NCBI GenBank assembly: GCA_016722655.1
Contig: JADKIR010000005.1
Coordinates: 186,001-250,000, forward strand
DNA: 64,000 nt
Direction of reading: 5' to 3'
Source: Cytophagaceae bacterium
GTDB lineage: Bacteria; Bacteroidota; Bacteroidia; Cytophagales; Spirosomataceae
The notes below the pieces were generated by a model. The model was not told the DNA's origin. It was given only the letters and a program-made list of their open reading frames with translations, and did not search any database. The position numbers and the translations under genes are program-made. Each line of letters opens with the position of its first letter. Within the stretch, counting starts at the first letter, position 1. This document shows, piece after piece, positions 8,406 through 16,646 of this stretch.

Positions 8406-10607
8406 TTATTTTATGGCATCGAGAAAATCTTTGACCTTAAATTGAAGCTCCGATGAAGGATAACTTCTTAAAAAGTCATTTAATGAAATCAAATATTGGT
8501 CTTTTAAACCCAGTTTTTGCAAAGTTAAAAGTCTGAGCATGGCCATTTTATCTTCAATTTGACTTCCAAGATATTTATTTAAACCTTCGTCCAGGTTTTT
8601 TAATACATTTTCGTATTGTCCGTTTTCAAATAATTTAAAGTTATCAGAATAAAATGCTGACACTTCTGACTCCCGGTCTTTAGAGAACTTTTGGCCACCT
8701 TTTTTTAATTGCCGGGTAAAAGACGAATAGGGATGATCAGCAAGTAGTTTAGCCGAATAAATATTATTAGAAGGATCGGGCTGATCTAATGTCATAAAGT
8801 ACAAAACCTCAGGTTCATACATCGACCTAGGATGGTCGTTAAGAAGCTTTTGATAATATTCTTTGGCTTTTTGATTATCATTAAATTTCAGTGAATAAAT
8901 TTTTCCAATCTGAAAAAGAGCTTCTTCTTGTTTTCTTTTTGAAGCAAGGATTTGGACATTGCTTCGGGGAACTTTCCTCATCATTTCTTTGACTTCTTGC
9001 TCTATTGCCTTTTTTTCAAGGTCTTCAACTTCTACCTGAGTTGTTTCAATTTGTTTTTGATTTTCAGCAGGTTGGCCGGTTTCAATGGTGGTTTTTTCAA
9101 TTTTTAAACTGAAAGAACCCATTGTTTTTTCAGCTCTTCGCCAGTTGTCTTCCAGGGGACGGTTTCCCCAATTCCGTACAAAATCATTTTTTGACTTTAC
9201 ACTTTCGATAGGGTCATACAGCACCCAGCGGTCTTTGATATTTGATGTACTTAAAGTTTTGGGATTGTCAGTTTTTACCAGTTTAGCTTCTTCTGATTGC
9301 TTTTCAGAATTTTTTCTGGATTCAACTATTTTATAAAGTTTTGCTTCCAGTACATCATTTGGTAAAGCGGAAAGCATCTGCAGGCTGTCTTCCAAATCAT
9401 AGGCTTTCTTGTATCTGATAAATTCATTTAAATTTATAGCTTTTTGGCTCAATTTATCAAAATTTGATTCGTTTTTAGGCAATGTTACTATTGTAGAATC
9501 ATAATAAATTCCTGCTTTTTCATAATCCTGAAAACTATCCAGATAAATATCGGCGAGAGCTTGGTAAGCATTAGCTTTTTGAGTTGCATTTTCACCCGAA
9601 TTAGCAATTGATTTATTGTAAAATTCAATCGCTTGTTTAAAATTTTTCTTTCTCGCTTCGGTTTGGGCCATTTTTTGAAAAATCAGTCCTTTATTATCTT
9701 GATTTTTCCTATCTTCAAGCATATCTTCAAACAAAATATTGGTATTATTTGCCAAAGATTCGGAAGTCAATAAACCCAACTGGGCATTAAATGCCATTTC
9801 ATAGTCAGGTTTTGATTTTAATACATTTCTGTAGTATTTTCTTGCTGCAAGTCCATTGCCAAGAGACTCATTTAATTGACCGCAAATAAAATTATATCTG
9901 GCTTTATTCTCTGATTTACCCAGAAACTTCAAACTTTCTTCCAGCAATATTAAAGCTGCCTGGTTCTGGTTTAAATTTTGGTGATAATAAGCTTTCATTA
10001 TTAAAAAATCAGCTTTAGAACGATTATTAAGTTTTCTGGTTTTTATGATTTCGGAAACTTGATTTGCAGAATTTAAATCCTGATTTTCAATGTAAGCCCT
10101 CATTAACCAGATCAGTGCCTCAGTTTTCTTACTTTCAGTTCTTGCTTTGGTATTAACGTATTTAAAGGTTTCAATGGCATTAAAATATTCCTGCTTCATT
10201 AATCTGGATTTACCAAGAAGCAAATATGCCTCATCCAGATATCTGGAGTTTGAATGTCTTTCTGCAATTATCGAAGATTTTTTTATTGCATCAATCAAAT
10301 AAAATTTAGCAGAATCTAGTTTGGATGAATCAATTTTTGGGAAAATTGGCAATATCTGATCAAAATTTTCCTTTTGCTTACTTCTAATCAGAAATCCTGC
10401 CTCTGAATAGTCCTCACGGGCTATCAATAAAGCATTGTACTTGGCATTGATATTATGCCAGGCTTTACTGGTTGGACTTTTGCTGAATTGAGAGCAAGAG
10501 GTTAGGAAAATTAAAAGAAACAGGAAATTTATTTTCACAAATATTTGAAATGGTTTTTGAAGGGTAAAACGAAAACTTTTATTAATAATTATCCAAATTA
10601 GTGCCAA
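8406..10607 (-). CDS. porW: PorW/SprE-like TPR lipoprotein (type IX secretion / gliding)
   Basis: A large periplasmic-side lipoprotein of up to 733 residues. A hydrophobic signal ends in a lipobox, LIFLTSC. The mature part opens with 'KAWHNINAKYNALLIA', the W-H-N..KYN signature of SprE/PorW proteins, and 'ILPIFPK'. Many TPR-like helical pairs follow, for example YYRNVLKSKPDYEMAF, KNFKQAIEFYNKSIA and NDNQKAKEYYQKLLNDHP. Family members are needed for type IX secretion and gliding. The long N-region before the signal suggests an alternative GTG start at 10538 (reading VKINFLFLL..), but the ATG at 10607 sits only 8 bp after the patatin gene and cannot be excluded. No other type IX gene is in this window. 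Confidence 0.8.
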   Translation of the reverse strand: MALIWIIINKSFRFTLQKPFQIFVKINFLFLLIFLTSCSQFSKSPTSKAWHNINAKYNALLIAREDYSEAGFLIRSKQKENFDQILPIFPKIDSSKLDSAKFYLIDAIKKSSIIAERHSNSRYLDEAYLLLGKSRLMKQEYFNAIETFKYVNTKARTESKKTEALIWLMRAYIENQDLNSANQVSEIIKTRKLNNRSKADFLIMKAYYHQNLNQNQAALILLEESLKFLGKSENKARYNFICGQLNESLGNGLAARKYYRNVLKSKPDYEMAFNAQLGLLTSESLANNTNILFEDMLEDRKNQDNKGLIFQKMAQTEARKKNFKQAIEFYNKSIANSGENATQKANAYQALADIYLDSFQDYEKAGIYYDSTIVTLPKNESNFDKLSQKAINLNEFIRYKKAYDLEDSLQMLSALPNDVLEAKLYKIVESRKNSEKQSEEAKLVKTDNPKTLSTSNIKDRWVLYDPIESVKSKNDFVRNWGNRPLEDNWRRAEKTMGSFSLKIEKTTIETGQPAENQKQIETTQVEVEDLEKKAIEQEVKEMMRKVPRSNVQILASKRKQEEALFQIGKIYSLKFNDNQKAKEYYQKLLNDHPRSMYEPEVLYFMTLDQPDPSNNIYSAKLLADHPYSSFTRQLKKGGQKFSKDRESEVSAFYSDNFKLFENGQYENVLKNLDEGLNKYLGSQIEDKMAMLRLLTLQKLGLKDQYLISLNDFLRSYPSSELQFKVKDFLDAIK

Positions 10608-10615
10608 ATATCAAC

Positions 10616-11398
10616 TTAGTTATTTGTAATCTCTAATGTTTGAAATCCAACGAGTTGTGAAACTTTAAGGGCTTTCATTGCTGAGTTGTAGCCCAGATCA
10701 AACATTTCCTCAGATTTTTTTAGACTCAGCCCATCAAATCTGTTGATTTTTTCGGGCTCAATCAAAATATCAAATTTATCGTATTTCTGAATGGTTTGCT
10801 TGCCAATTGTCAACATGAGACATTTCATTAGAATTTCTTTTCCGGATCCTACCGGCATATTTTTTTCCTCAGGCATTACATTGACACCTATTTTGAAATC
10901 CACTTTATGCTCAATTGGCTCCACCGGTAAATTATTGACCACTCCCCCATCTATATGAGCAACACCATCGATCATTACAGGAGAAAAAATACCAGGAATT
11001 GCACAGGATGCCAAGACAGGTTTTATGAGTTCACCGGAGTCAAAATAAGTCGCTTCTCCTTTTTTTATGTCTGTTGTGCACACAATCAAAGGTATTTTTA
11101 GTGATTCAAAATTATTAACAGGAATATGCTCCAACATTATTTTTTGAACCCTTTCAATTGAAAATAAGCCAAAACGATTAAAAGCTAATTTTAAACTTCC
11201 GGTAATTCCATTATTTTTGATGATTTTTCCTATTTCGACAGGACTTATTCCCGAGCAGTATAATGCTCCAACCAATGCTCCTGCACTTGAACCCGAAATA
11301 TAGGATGGTTTGATTCCTAAATCATCTATTGCTTTTAGTACTCCTAAGTGGGCAAAACCTCTTGAACCACCGCCCGAAAGTGTTAATCCGATTTTCAT
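10616..11398 (-). CDS. Patatin-like phospholipase family protein (RssA-like)
   Basis: A 260-residue lipid acyl hydrolase of the patatin fold. The oxyanion-hole loop GGGSRG is at 9-14, the nucleophile elbow G-S-S-A-G has Ser38, and the catalytic Asp lies in IDGGVVNNLP near residue 150, giving a complete Ser-Asp dyad. No signal peptide is seen, so it is probably cytoplasmic or membrane-associated. It lies 8 bp upstream of the porW-like gene and 8 bp downstream of the hydrolase gene, in one transcription run. The natural substrate is not predictable. Confidence 0.9.
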   Translation of the reverse strand: MKIGLTLSGGGSRGFAHLGVLKAIDDLGIKPSYISGSSAGALVGALYCSGISPVEIGKIIKNNGITGSLKLAFNRFGLFSIERVQKIMLEHIPVNNFESLKIPLIVCTTDIKKGEATYFDSGELIKPVLASCAIPGIFSPVMIDGVAHIDGGVVNNLPVEPIEHKVDFKIGVNVMPEEKNMPVGSGKEILMKCLMLTIGKQTIQKYDKFDILIEPEKINRFDGLSLKKSEEMFDLGYNSAMKALKVSQLVGFQTLEITNN

Positions 11399-11406
11399 AG
11401 TATAAT

Positions 11407-12243
11407 TTATATATAATCGGTCAAATCTCCCAAAGATACATATTTAAATCCTCTGTCGGTCTTTTCAATGATGGCTGCCTGGTTTTCCAAATCATGGTCA
11501 AACACTAAAATAATATTTTCATCCACGATTTTTTCCAGTAAAACTGCCTTTTCCTGCATGGTTACCAGCGGTCTAACATCGTAGGACATACAATATGGCA
11601 CATGAATATGAGCGAATGACGGGATAGTATCAGCAGCAAAAATTATTTTTTTATCAGATACTTTTATTATTGGCATTATCATTTTCTCAGTGTGGCCATC
11701 AGCAAAAAGATATTCGAAATCAGGCCTATCCGTATTTTTATCAATGTAATGGAGTTGCCCTGATTCAAAAATTGGCATCAGATTTTCTGAAAGAAAGGTG
11801 GCTTTTTCTCTTTGATTGGGGTTCATTGCCCATTCCCAATGGCCAGAGTGAGTCCAATATTTGGCATTAACGAATGTTGGAAGCAGAATTTCCTCCGAAG
11901 TTCGGGTAACAGCTCCCCCACAATGGTCAAAATGCAGGTGAGTTAAAATAACATCGGTAATTTGCGATTCGTGATATCCGGCGTTTCTAATCGATTTTAT
12001 CAAATCACCATCACCATTACGAAAATAAAAATTTTGCCATTTTTGTGGTTGTTTATCACCCATTCCGGTATCAACCAAAATCAATCTTTTACCGTCTTCC
12101 ACTAAAAGACAACGCATATTCCAGTTGCAAAGGTTATTTTCATCTGCCGGAATCATTTTTTGCCAGATTGTTTTTGGCACCACGCCAAACATGGCACCAC
12201 CATCTAATTTGAAATTTCCGGCGTCAATAACAGTAATTCGCAT
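11407..12243 (-). CDS. Metallo-beta-lactamase-fold hydrolase
   Basis: A 278-residue MBL-fold enzyme with the di-zinc motif THLHFDHCGG (His102, His104, Asp106, His107). A later metal-ligand His lies in KYWTHSGHWEW, an Asp in FAADTIP and a C-terminal His in FDHDLENQ. VDTGMGDK and the arrangement of loops resemble the lactonase-like / AttM-type hydrolases, but lactonase activity cannot be claimed. No signal peptide is seen. The gene begins 18 bp after rlmD and ends 8 bp before the patatin gene. Confidence 0.85.
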   Translation of the reverse strand: MRITVIDAGNFKLDGGAMFGVVPKTIWQKMIPADENNLCNWNMRCLLVEDGKRLILVDTGMGDKQPQKWQNFYFRNGDGDLIKSIRNAGYHESQITDVILTHLHFDHCGGAVTRTSEEILLPTFVNAKYWTHSGHWEWAMNPNQREKATFLSENLMPIFESGQLHYIDKNTDRPDFEYLFADGHTEKMIMPIIKVSDKKIIFAADTIPSFAHIHVPYCMSYDVRPLVTMQEKAVLLEKIVDENIILVFDHDLENQAAIIEKTDRGFKYVSLGDLTDYI

Positions 12244-12261
12244 AGGTATTTTTTTGCCAAA

Positions 12262-13671
12262 TTAAATTTTTAAAATCAAACTTACCACATTTTCGACATG
12301 AAATGTATGTGGAAACATATCCACAGGTCTGATTTTTTCGACAATGTATTTTTCAGATAGTAATTCAAGGTCACGTGCTTGTGTAGCGGGATTACAACTT
12401 ACGTACACTATCCTTCTGGGGGCTATTGCCAATAATGTTTCGATTACAGGCTTGTCCATACCCGCCCGGGGTGGATCTGCAATCACGATATCGGGTTTTC
12501 CATTTTCTTCAATAAAAGTCTCGGTGAAGATTTTGGCCATATCACCTGCAAAAAATGAGGAGTTAGATATTGAATTTATTTCGGCATTGAGTTTTGCATC
12601 ATCCACTGCTGCATCAATATACTCTATTCCCACGACTTTTTTTGCCAGAGAAGCAACGAAAAGTGCAATGGTACCTGTACCCGTATATAAATCGTAAACG
12701 ATGTCTTCAGATTGAATCTGAGCGTAATCCCTGACTAATTTGTAAAGATTAAATGCCTGCTCAGAATTGGTCTGATAAAAAGATTTAACCCCGATTCTAA
12801 ACTCAAGATTTTCCATTTTTTCGGTAATGTATGGTTTACCGGAATAATTTATTGGCTCAAGGTCAAAATAAGAATCGTTTCGTTTTGTATTTATAAAATA
12901 GTTTAAAGACGTGGTTTTTGGAAATTTTTCCAGAAAAGCATTGAGCGTTTTTTCAATATTTTCCTTATCATTTTTTGCAAATTGAACTACCACCATACTT
13001 TCGTTAGTGGATGTAGTCCTGATCATTAATGACCTGAAAAAACCTTCATGTACTATATGGTTATAAAATGGCAATCCACTTTTCCGGGAGTATTCATTGA
13101 AAAAATCACGGATAGAATTTGATGGATCTGGTTGCAAATAACATTTTTCGACCGGATAAACTTTATCAAATCTTTTTGGAACATGAAATCCCAATGCATT
13201 TGTGTCAAATTCTTTTCCGGTCGCTATTTCATCAGGAGTAAGCCATCTGGAATTTGAAAAAGTGTATTCGAGTTTATTGCGATAAAATTGAATTTTTTCA
13301 GAACCTAAAATGCTTTCGAAACCATTGAGTTGTACTTTCCCGATTCTGGTTAACTGGTCAGTAACTTGCTTTTGTTTTTGTGCCAGCTGTGTCTGATAAG
13401 GTACGTGTTGCCATTTGCAGCCACCACAAACACCAAAATGACTGCAAAAAGGTTCTACCCTGTCCTGGCTTAATGAATTTATCTTAAGTACCCTACCTTC
13501 CGAATATTTCTTTTTAGATTTACTTACCAGAATCGTGACTTCATCATTGGGACAGACCTGGCTACCATCTACAAAAATCACTTCACCGTCGTTTTTTACA
13601 ATGCACTTTCCTTCAGCAGCAAAATCAAGGATTTTAATATTTTCTATGGTATATTTTTTATTTTTTTTCAT
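12262..13671 (-). CDS. rlmD: 23S rRNA (uracil-5)-methyltransferase RlmD family
   Basis: SAM-dependent RNA m5U methyltransferase of the TrmA/RlmC/RlmD group. From the chosen ATG at 13671 it has a TRAM domain (GKCIVKNDGEVIFVDGSQV...), a four-cysteine iron-sulphur site (FCSHFGVCGGCKWQH plus a later Cys), the SAM-binding stretch DLYTGTGTIALFVA, the catalytic motif ADPPRAGM and YVSCNPATQARDL with the catalytic Cys, ending in DMFPHTFHVE. The frame is open 26 codons upstream (to 13749), but that part is a hydrophobic stretch not expected in this enzyme. It heads the minus-strand run that continues to the kinase at 4.5 kb. Confidence 0.92.
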   Translation of the reverse strand: MKKNKKYTIENIKILDFAAEGKCIVKNDGEVIFVDGSQVCPNDEVTILVSKSKKKYSEGRVLKINSLSQDRVEPFCSHFGVCGGCKWQHVPYQTQLAQKQKQVTDQLTRIGKVQLNGFESILGSEKIQFYRNKLEYTFSNSRWLTPDEIATGKEFDTNALGFHVPKRFDKVYPVEKCYLQPDPSNSIRDFFNEYSRKSGLPFYNHIVHEGFFRSLMIRTTSTNESMVVVQFAKNDKENIEKTLNAFLEKFPKTTSLNYFINTKRNDSYFDLEPINYSGKPYITEKMENLEFRIGVKSFYQTNSEQAFNLYKLVRDYAQIQSEDIVYDLYTGTGTIALFVASLAKKVVGIEYIDAAVDDAKLNAEINSISNSSFFAGDMAKIFTETFIEENGKPDIVIADPPRAGMDKPVIETLLAIAPRRIVYVSCNPATQARDLELLSEKYIVEKIRPVDMFPHTFHVENVVSLILKI

Positions 13672-13809
13672 CTTTAACAAATTAAAAAAGATAGTGATCA
13701 GGAAAAAAGTTATTGACAGCTCTCTACGATTTAGTAAGTTTAATTTCATAAATTTGGAGCCAAATTCGAAATATTGAATAATACAATCAAAAAAATAAAT
13801 GCAAATAAC

Positions 13810-13840
13810 AAAAAAAAAGCGATGAAAAATTCACCGCTTT
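13810..13840 (-). terminator. Terminator of the tRNA-Lys pair
   Basis: Arms AAAGCGATGA (13816-13825) and TCACCGCTTT (13831-13840) form a 10-bp stem (one G-U on the minus strand) with a 5-nt loop. A T9 run follows on the minus strand. It lies immediately after the downstream tRNA-Lys. Confidence 0.85.
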
Positions 13841-13841
13841 G

Positions 13842-13914
13842 TGATCCCGCTGGGATTCGAACCCAGGACCCATACATTAAAAGTGTATTGCTCTACCAGC
13901 TGAGCTACGGAATC
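13842..13914 (-). tRNA. tRNA-Lys (TTT), second copy of a tandem pair
   Basis: A 73-nt cloverleaf on the minus strand. The acceptor GATTCCG pairs with CGGGATC, the anticodon loop is CTTTTAA, the T arm has GGTTCGAATCC and the discriminator is A. It is identical along its whole length to the copy at 13938-14010 and separated from it by 23 bp. CCA is not encoded. Confidence 0.96.
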
Positions 13915-13937
13915 GAAAAACCGTTTCAAAAATTAAG

Positions 13938-14010
13938 TGATCCCGCTGGGATTCGAACCCAGGACCCATACATTAAAAGTGTATTGCTCTACCAGCTGAG
14001 CTACGGAATC
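13938..14010 (-). tRNA. tRNA-Lys (TTT), first copy of a tandem pair
   Basis: Identical to the tRNA at 13842-13914 and transcribed first. A -7-like box lies 24 bp upstream on the minus strand. The two copies probably form one precursor cut by tRNA-processing enzymes. Confidence 0.96.
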
Positions 14011-14034
14011 GTTGTGCCTTTCTAAATGAGGATG

Positions 14035-14042
14035 CAAAATTA
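14035..14042 (-). promoter_or_regulatory. Predicted -7 box for the tRNA-Lys pair
   Basis: Minus strand TAATTTTG followed by CA, the same form as at the other tRNA promoters here. No clear -33 TTTG is seen. The site sits just upstream of the divergent gene at 14050. Confidence 0.6.
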
Positions 14043-14049
14043 GGAAATT

Positions 14050-14787
14050 ATGAATAAAAAGCCAAACTACCAGATAATATTTCTTTCAGTATTTTTTTTA
14101 ATTTTTTTTCAAGCCATTGATATTAAGGCTCAAAACGATATTGCTCAAAAAGGAGATTCTTTGTTTAGTGCAAAAAAATATTCGGAAGCTGCAAAAATAT
14201 ATGAAGTACTTTCCAACGATAATTCTATAAATAAAGAGAATCTTAATCTAAAACTAGCTTTTATTTATGAGAATTTGGCAGATTTCCCGCGTGCTTTGTA
14301 TTATTTGAGCAACTATTATAACCTAAAACCATCCGACGAAGTATTTGAAAAAATGAATAAGATCGCCCTTGAAAATAAATATGGTGGTTTTGAAAGAAAT
14401 GATGTAAATTTTATTCTAATGCTATATCAACAGTATTTTGTTTTTATTTTATATATACTGATTTCGATTGGAATAGTAATTCTGGTTATTTTTTATCGAA
14501 AAAAACAAACTCACCAAAAAATTAATAAACGCCATCTCTGGATAATGGGATTTTTTTTGATTGTGCTTCTTGTTTTAATTAATGTACCCAGTTCCTACAA
14601 ATCGGCGATTGTCAGTCAAAAAGCATATCTACGGGGTTTTCCTTCCGGGGCTTCTCCCATTACAGGAAATATATCTGAAGGAAATAAAATTAATATTTTT
14701 GGCCAGCAGGATATTTGGTTGCGAACTATTCACAACAATAAAGTGGCATTTGTCAATAAAAATGATGTTTGGCTCATTCAGGATTAA
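14050..14787 (+). CDS. TPR and SH3-like membrane protein (BatE-like layout)
   Basis: A 245-residue envelope protein. It has a signal peptide (hydrophobic to about residue 24, ending DIKAQ), two TPR-like repeats (about 30-100: QKGDSLFSAKKYSEAAKIYE and LADFPRALYYLSNYYNLKP), and two membrane helices at about 128-150 and 162-180. A C-terminal SH3-like domain follows (SQKAYLRGFPSGASPITGNISEG..., ending in DVWLIQD). This order of TPR, helices and SH3 resembles BatE of the Bacteroidetes aerotolerance operon, but no bat genes are nearby, so this is only a resemblance. It stands alone between tRNA genes. Confidence 0.7.
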   Translation: MNKKPNYQIIFLSVFFLIFFQAIDIKAQNDIAQKGDSLFSAKKYSEAAKIYEVLSNDNSINKENLNLKLAFIYENLADFPRALYYLSNYYNLKPSDEVFEKMNKIALENKYGGFERNDVNFILMLYQQYFVFILYILISIGIVILVIFYRKKQTHQKINKRHLWIMGFFLIVLLVLINVPSSYKSAIVSQKAYLRGFPSGASPITGNISEGNKINIFGQQDIWLRTIHNNKVAFVNKNDVWLIQD

Positions 14788-14816
14788 TGTTTTTTATGAA
14801 ATCTTCTAATTGATTT

Positions 14817-14846
14817 TTTGTTAGTAGTAAATAATTGCTAATTTTG
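14817..14846 (+). promoter_or_regulatory. Promoter of tRNA-Leu
   Basis: TTTG at 14817-14820 and TAATTTTG at 14839-14846 have an 18-bp spacer, matching the Bacteroidota -33/-7 consensus. The -7 box ends 10 bp before the tRNA. Confidence 0.75.
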
Positions 14847-14856
14847 CGGCATCAAA

Positions 14857-14940
14857 GGCGAGATGGTGGAATTGGTAGACACGCTACTTTGAGGGGGTAG
14901 TGAGCGTTAGCTTGTGTGAGTTCGAATCTCATTCTCGTCA
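14857..14940 (+). tRNA. tRNA-Leu (GAG)
   Basis: An 84-nt class II tRNA. The acceptor GGCGAGA pairs with TCTCGTC, the D arm is GTGGAATTGGTAGAC, the anticodon stem-loop CTACT-TTGAGGG-GGTAG gives GAG, and a long variable arm (TGAGCGTTAGCTTG region) is present. The T arm is GTGAG-TTCGAAT-CTCAT and the discriminator is A. Confidence 0.95.
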
Positions 14941-14951
14941 CAAAAAATAAG

Positions 14952-14980
14952 AGCCGCAATTATGCGGCTTTTTCTTTTTT
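14952..14980 (+). terminator. Terminator of tRNA-Leu
   Basis: Perfect 7-bp GC-rich stem AGCCGCA / TGCGGCT with an ATTA loop, followed by a T-rich tract (TTTTCTTTTTT), 11 bp after the tRNA. Confidence 0.9.
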
Positions 14981-15016
14981 AAATTCTATTTCTTATGATT
15001 TTCAAAAATGACGAGT

Positions 15017-16567
15017 TTAACGTTTTTTTTGAAATAATTTGAATTTTTTGCGATATGATGGCCGATTTTCTACCTCAAAGCATTTCAAAGGACTTTCAGG
15101 CAACCGGTGATATATTGGAATAAATGCACCTGCAAAAAACGAAGCTCCCCTTGGATTGAATGTATTTAAAAGTCCTGTAATATTATCTGCTCCAAAATAT
15201 AGACCTGCTGCCCTCATGGCAATTCCCAGGTTGAAATTTCTAAAATTGTTGTCAAGTGAAACCGGTAAGGCAAATTCTAACATTTTTTTCTCAAATCTTG
15301 GTGTAAAAGAAAGTCCCGAATGTCCAATAACTCCTCTACGTGCTGAAGGAAGAAGATATTGGCGGTAAGTTAGATTAAAATATATTTTTTCAGAAAATTT
15401 ATAATCAAAACTCGTAATGGCACTTGCAGGCATCAAAATATTAAAACTTGTAGCTCCCTTGCCAAGCCCAAATACTCCTTCCAGATCATCAATTAGTTTT
15501 TCTATTCCTCCAAATTTCCGGATATCACCAAAATTTATTGTTTGCGTTTTCCCATCCAGTGAATTGACATTTACCAGTGGATCTGAAAATTTTAAAAAGC
15601 CCAAATCAACTACAGAAAAAGAAATTTTATACAAGTATTTGTTTTGAGTTGGATCAGTATAATTTTTCCCTTTCCTGTTTCTACTAAATAAATGATAATC
15701 AGGCCGGTATTCATATACTACACCTAAATCAAGTCCTATCCCTTTTCCCAAACCATTTAAGGCTGTCAATTGGCTTGTAAAATTTGATTTATCCAGAGTT
15801 GAAAACAAACTTGCTACAGCAATTGAACCTGTAACATTGGTCAGAACCAGTTCATTTAGTGTTGGATCTATGGAATTATTATCTAGTTTAAAACTGAAAT
15901 TATTGCCTACTATAGACCCAAAACTATTGCTGTACAGATATTTAGCTGTAGCTCCTATTTTTATCAGCCGATCTTCATCATTTATGATAACTTTTCCCAA
16001 TGTTCCATATAACTCATTGAAGAAACCGCTGTTAAAGTAAATACTCGAATTATCGAAATTTTGACCAATCAGTTCTTTTGATTTGGCACCATGAACCAGG
16101 CTATGCCCAATCGAAGGGTCTGTATTGGAAATCGAATTCAGATACCTGTATCTAATTCCACCTGCAGCACCCAAGCCCCATTTCTTTATATCAAGCCCAA
16201 TAGATGGACCCAAAATAGCCCCGTTTAGATATGCCGCAACATTTTGTACATTATTGTTGGTTTTATTGTAGCTGTCTTTCATGATAATTTTCCCATTTGA
16301 GGAATTTTTGTATTCCTCTGGTACAATACCCAGCATCATCTTTCCAACTGAAAACGGGGCATTCCATCTTACATAATTTGATTGGTAATCAATGCCTACG
16401 CCTGCCAAATTGATAAAAACCATTTGACGCGTATCAACCACATTTGCCGGATTATTGAAAACTCCTATGGTACCAGCATAATTACTTTCCGCTATTCCTT
16501 GAAATTTTTGAGAAAAAAGTGGTGTACTTACTAATAAAAAAAAGAATATTTTGTATTTTAAAGGCAT
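15017..16567 (-). CDS. DUF5723-type outer-membrane protein
   Basis: A 516-residue secreted protein with a signal peptide (MPLKYKIFFFLLVSTPLFSQ). The mature start, KFQGIAESNYAGTIGVFNNPANVVDTRQ..NLAGVGIDY, is the hallmark of a Bacteroidota family resembling PorV/FadL-type barrels ('NPA' motif, alternating amphipathic strands). Aromatic-rich strands continue to the end, but the very C-terminus is basic (RKKFKLFQKKR), not the usual aromatic barrel end. Function is unknown. It is a single gene facing the divergent ATP-grasp gene. Confidence 0.72.
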   Translation of the reverse strand: MPLKYKIFFFLLVSTPLFSQKFQGIAESNYAGTIGVFNNPANVVDTRQMVFINLAGVGIDYQSNYVRWNAPFSVGKMMLGIVPEEYKNSSNGKIIMKDSYNKTNNNVQNVAAYLNGAILGPSIGLDIKKWGLGAAGGIRYRYLNSISNTDPSIGHSLVHGAKSKELIGQNFDNSSIYFNSGFFNELYGTLGKVIINDEDRLIKIGATAKYLYSNSFGSIVGNNFSFKLDNNSIDPTLNELVLTNVTGSIAVASLFSTLDKSNFTSQLTALNGLGKGIGLDLGVVYEYRPDYHLFSRNRKGKNYTDPTQNKYLYKISFSVVDLGFLKFSDPLVNVNSLDGKTQTINFGDIRKFGGIEKLIDDLEGVFGLGKGATSFNILMPASAITSFDYKFSEKIYFNLTYRQYLLPSARRGVIGHSGLSFTPRFEKKMLEFALPVSLDNNFRNFNLGIAMRAAGLYFGADNITGLLNTFNPRGASFFAGAFIPIYHRLPESPLKCFEVENRPSYRKKFKLFQKKR

Positions 16568-16595
16568 TAATCCTGTTTGATTGAATTTGGGTTTG

Positions 16596-16603
16596 CAAAA
16601 ATA
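16596..16603 (-). promoter_or_regulatory. Predicted -7 box for the DUF5723-type gene
   Basis: Minus strand TATTTTTG followed by CA, 28 bp before the ATG at 16567, matching TAnnTTTG. No clear -33 box. Confidence 0.5.
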
Positions 16604-16646
16604 TGATTAATTAACTTGATTTACAGTAACAATAACCAAAGAAATT

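Noticed and set aside
13774..14025. 83-codon plus-strand frame with a repeated 'GIRTQDPYIKSVLLYQLSYGI'-type text
   Set aside because: It is the complement of the two identical tRNA-Lys genes, a well-known kind of false protein.
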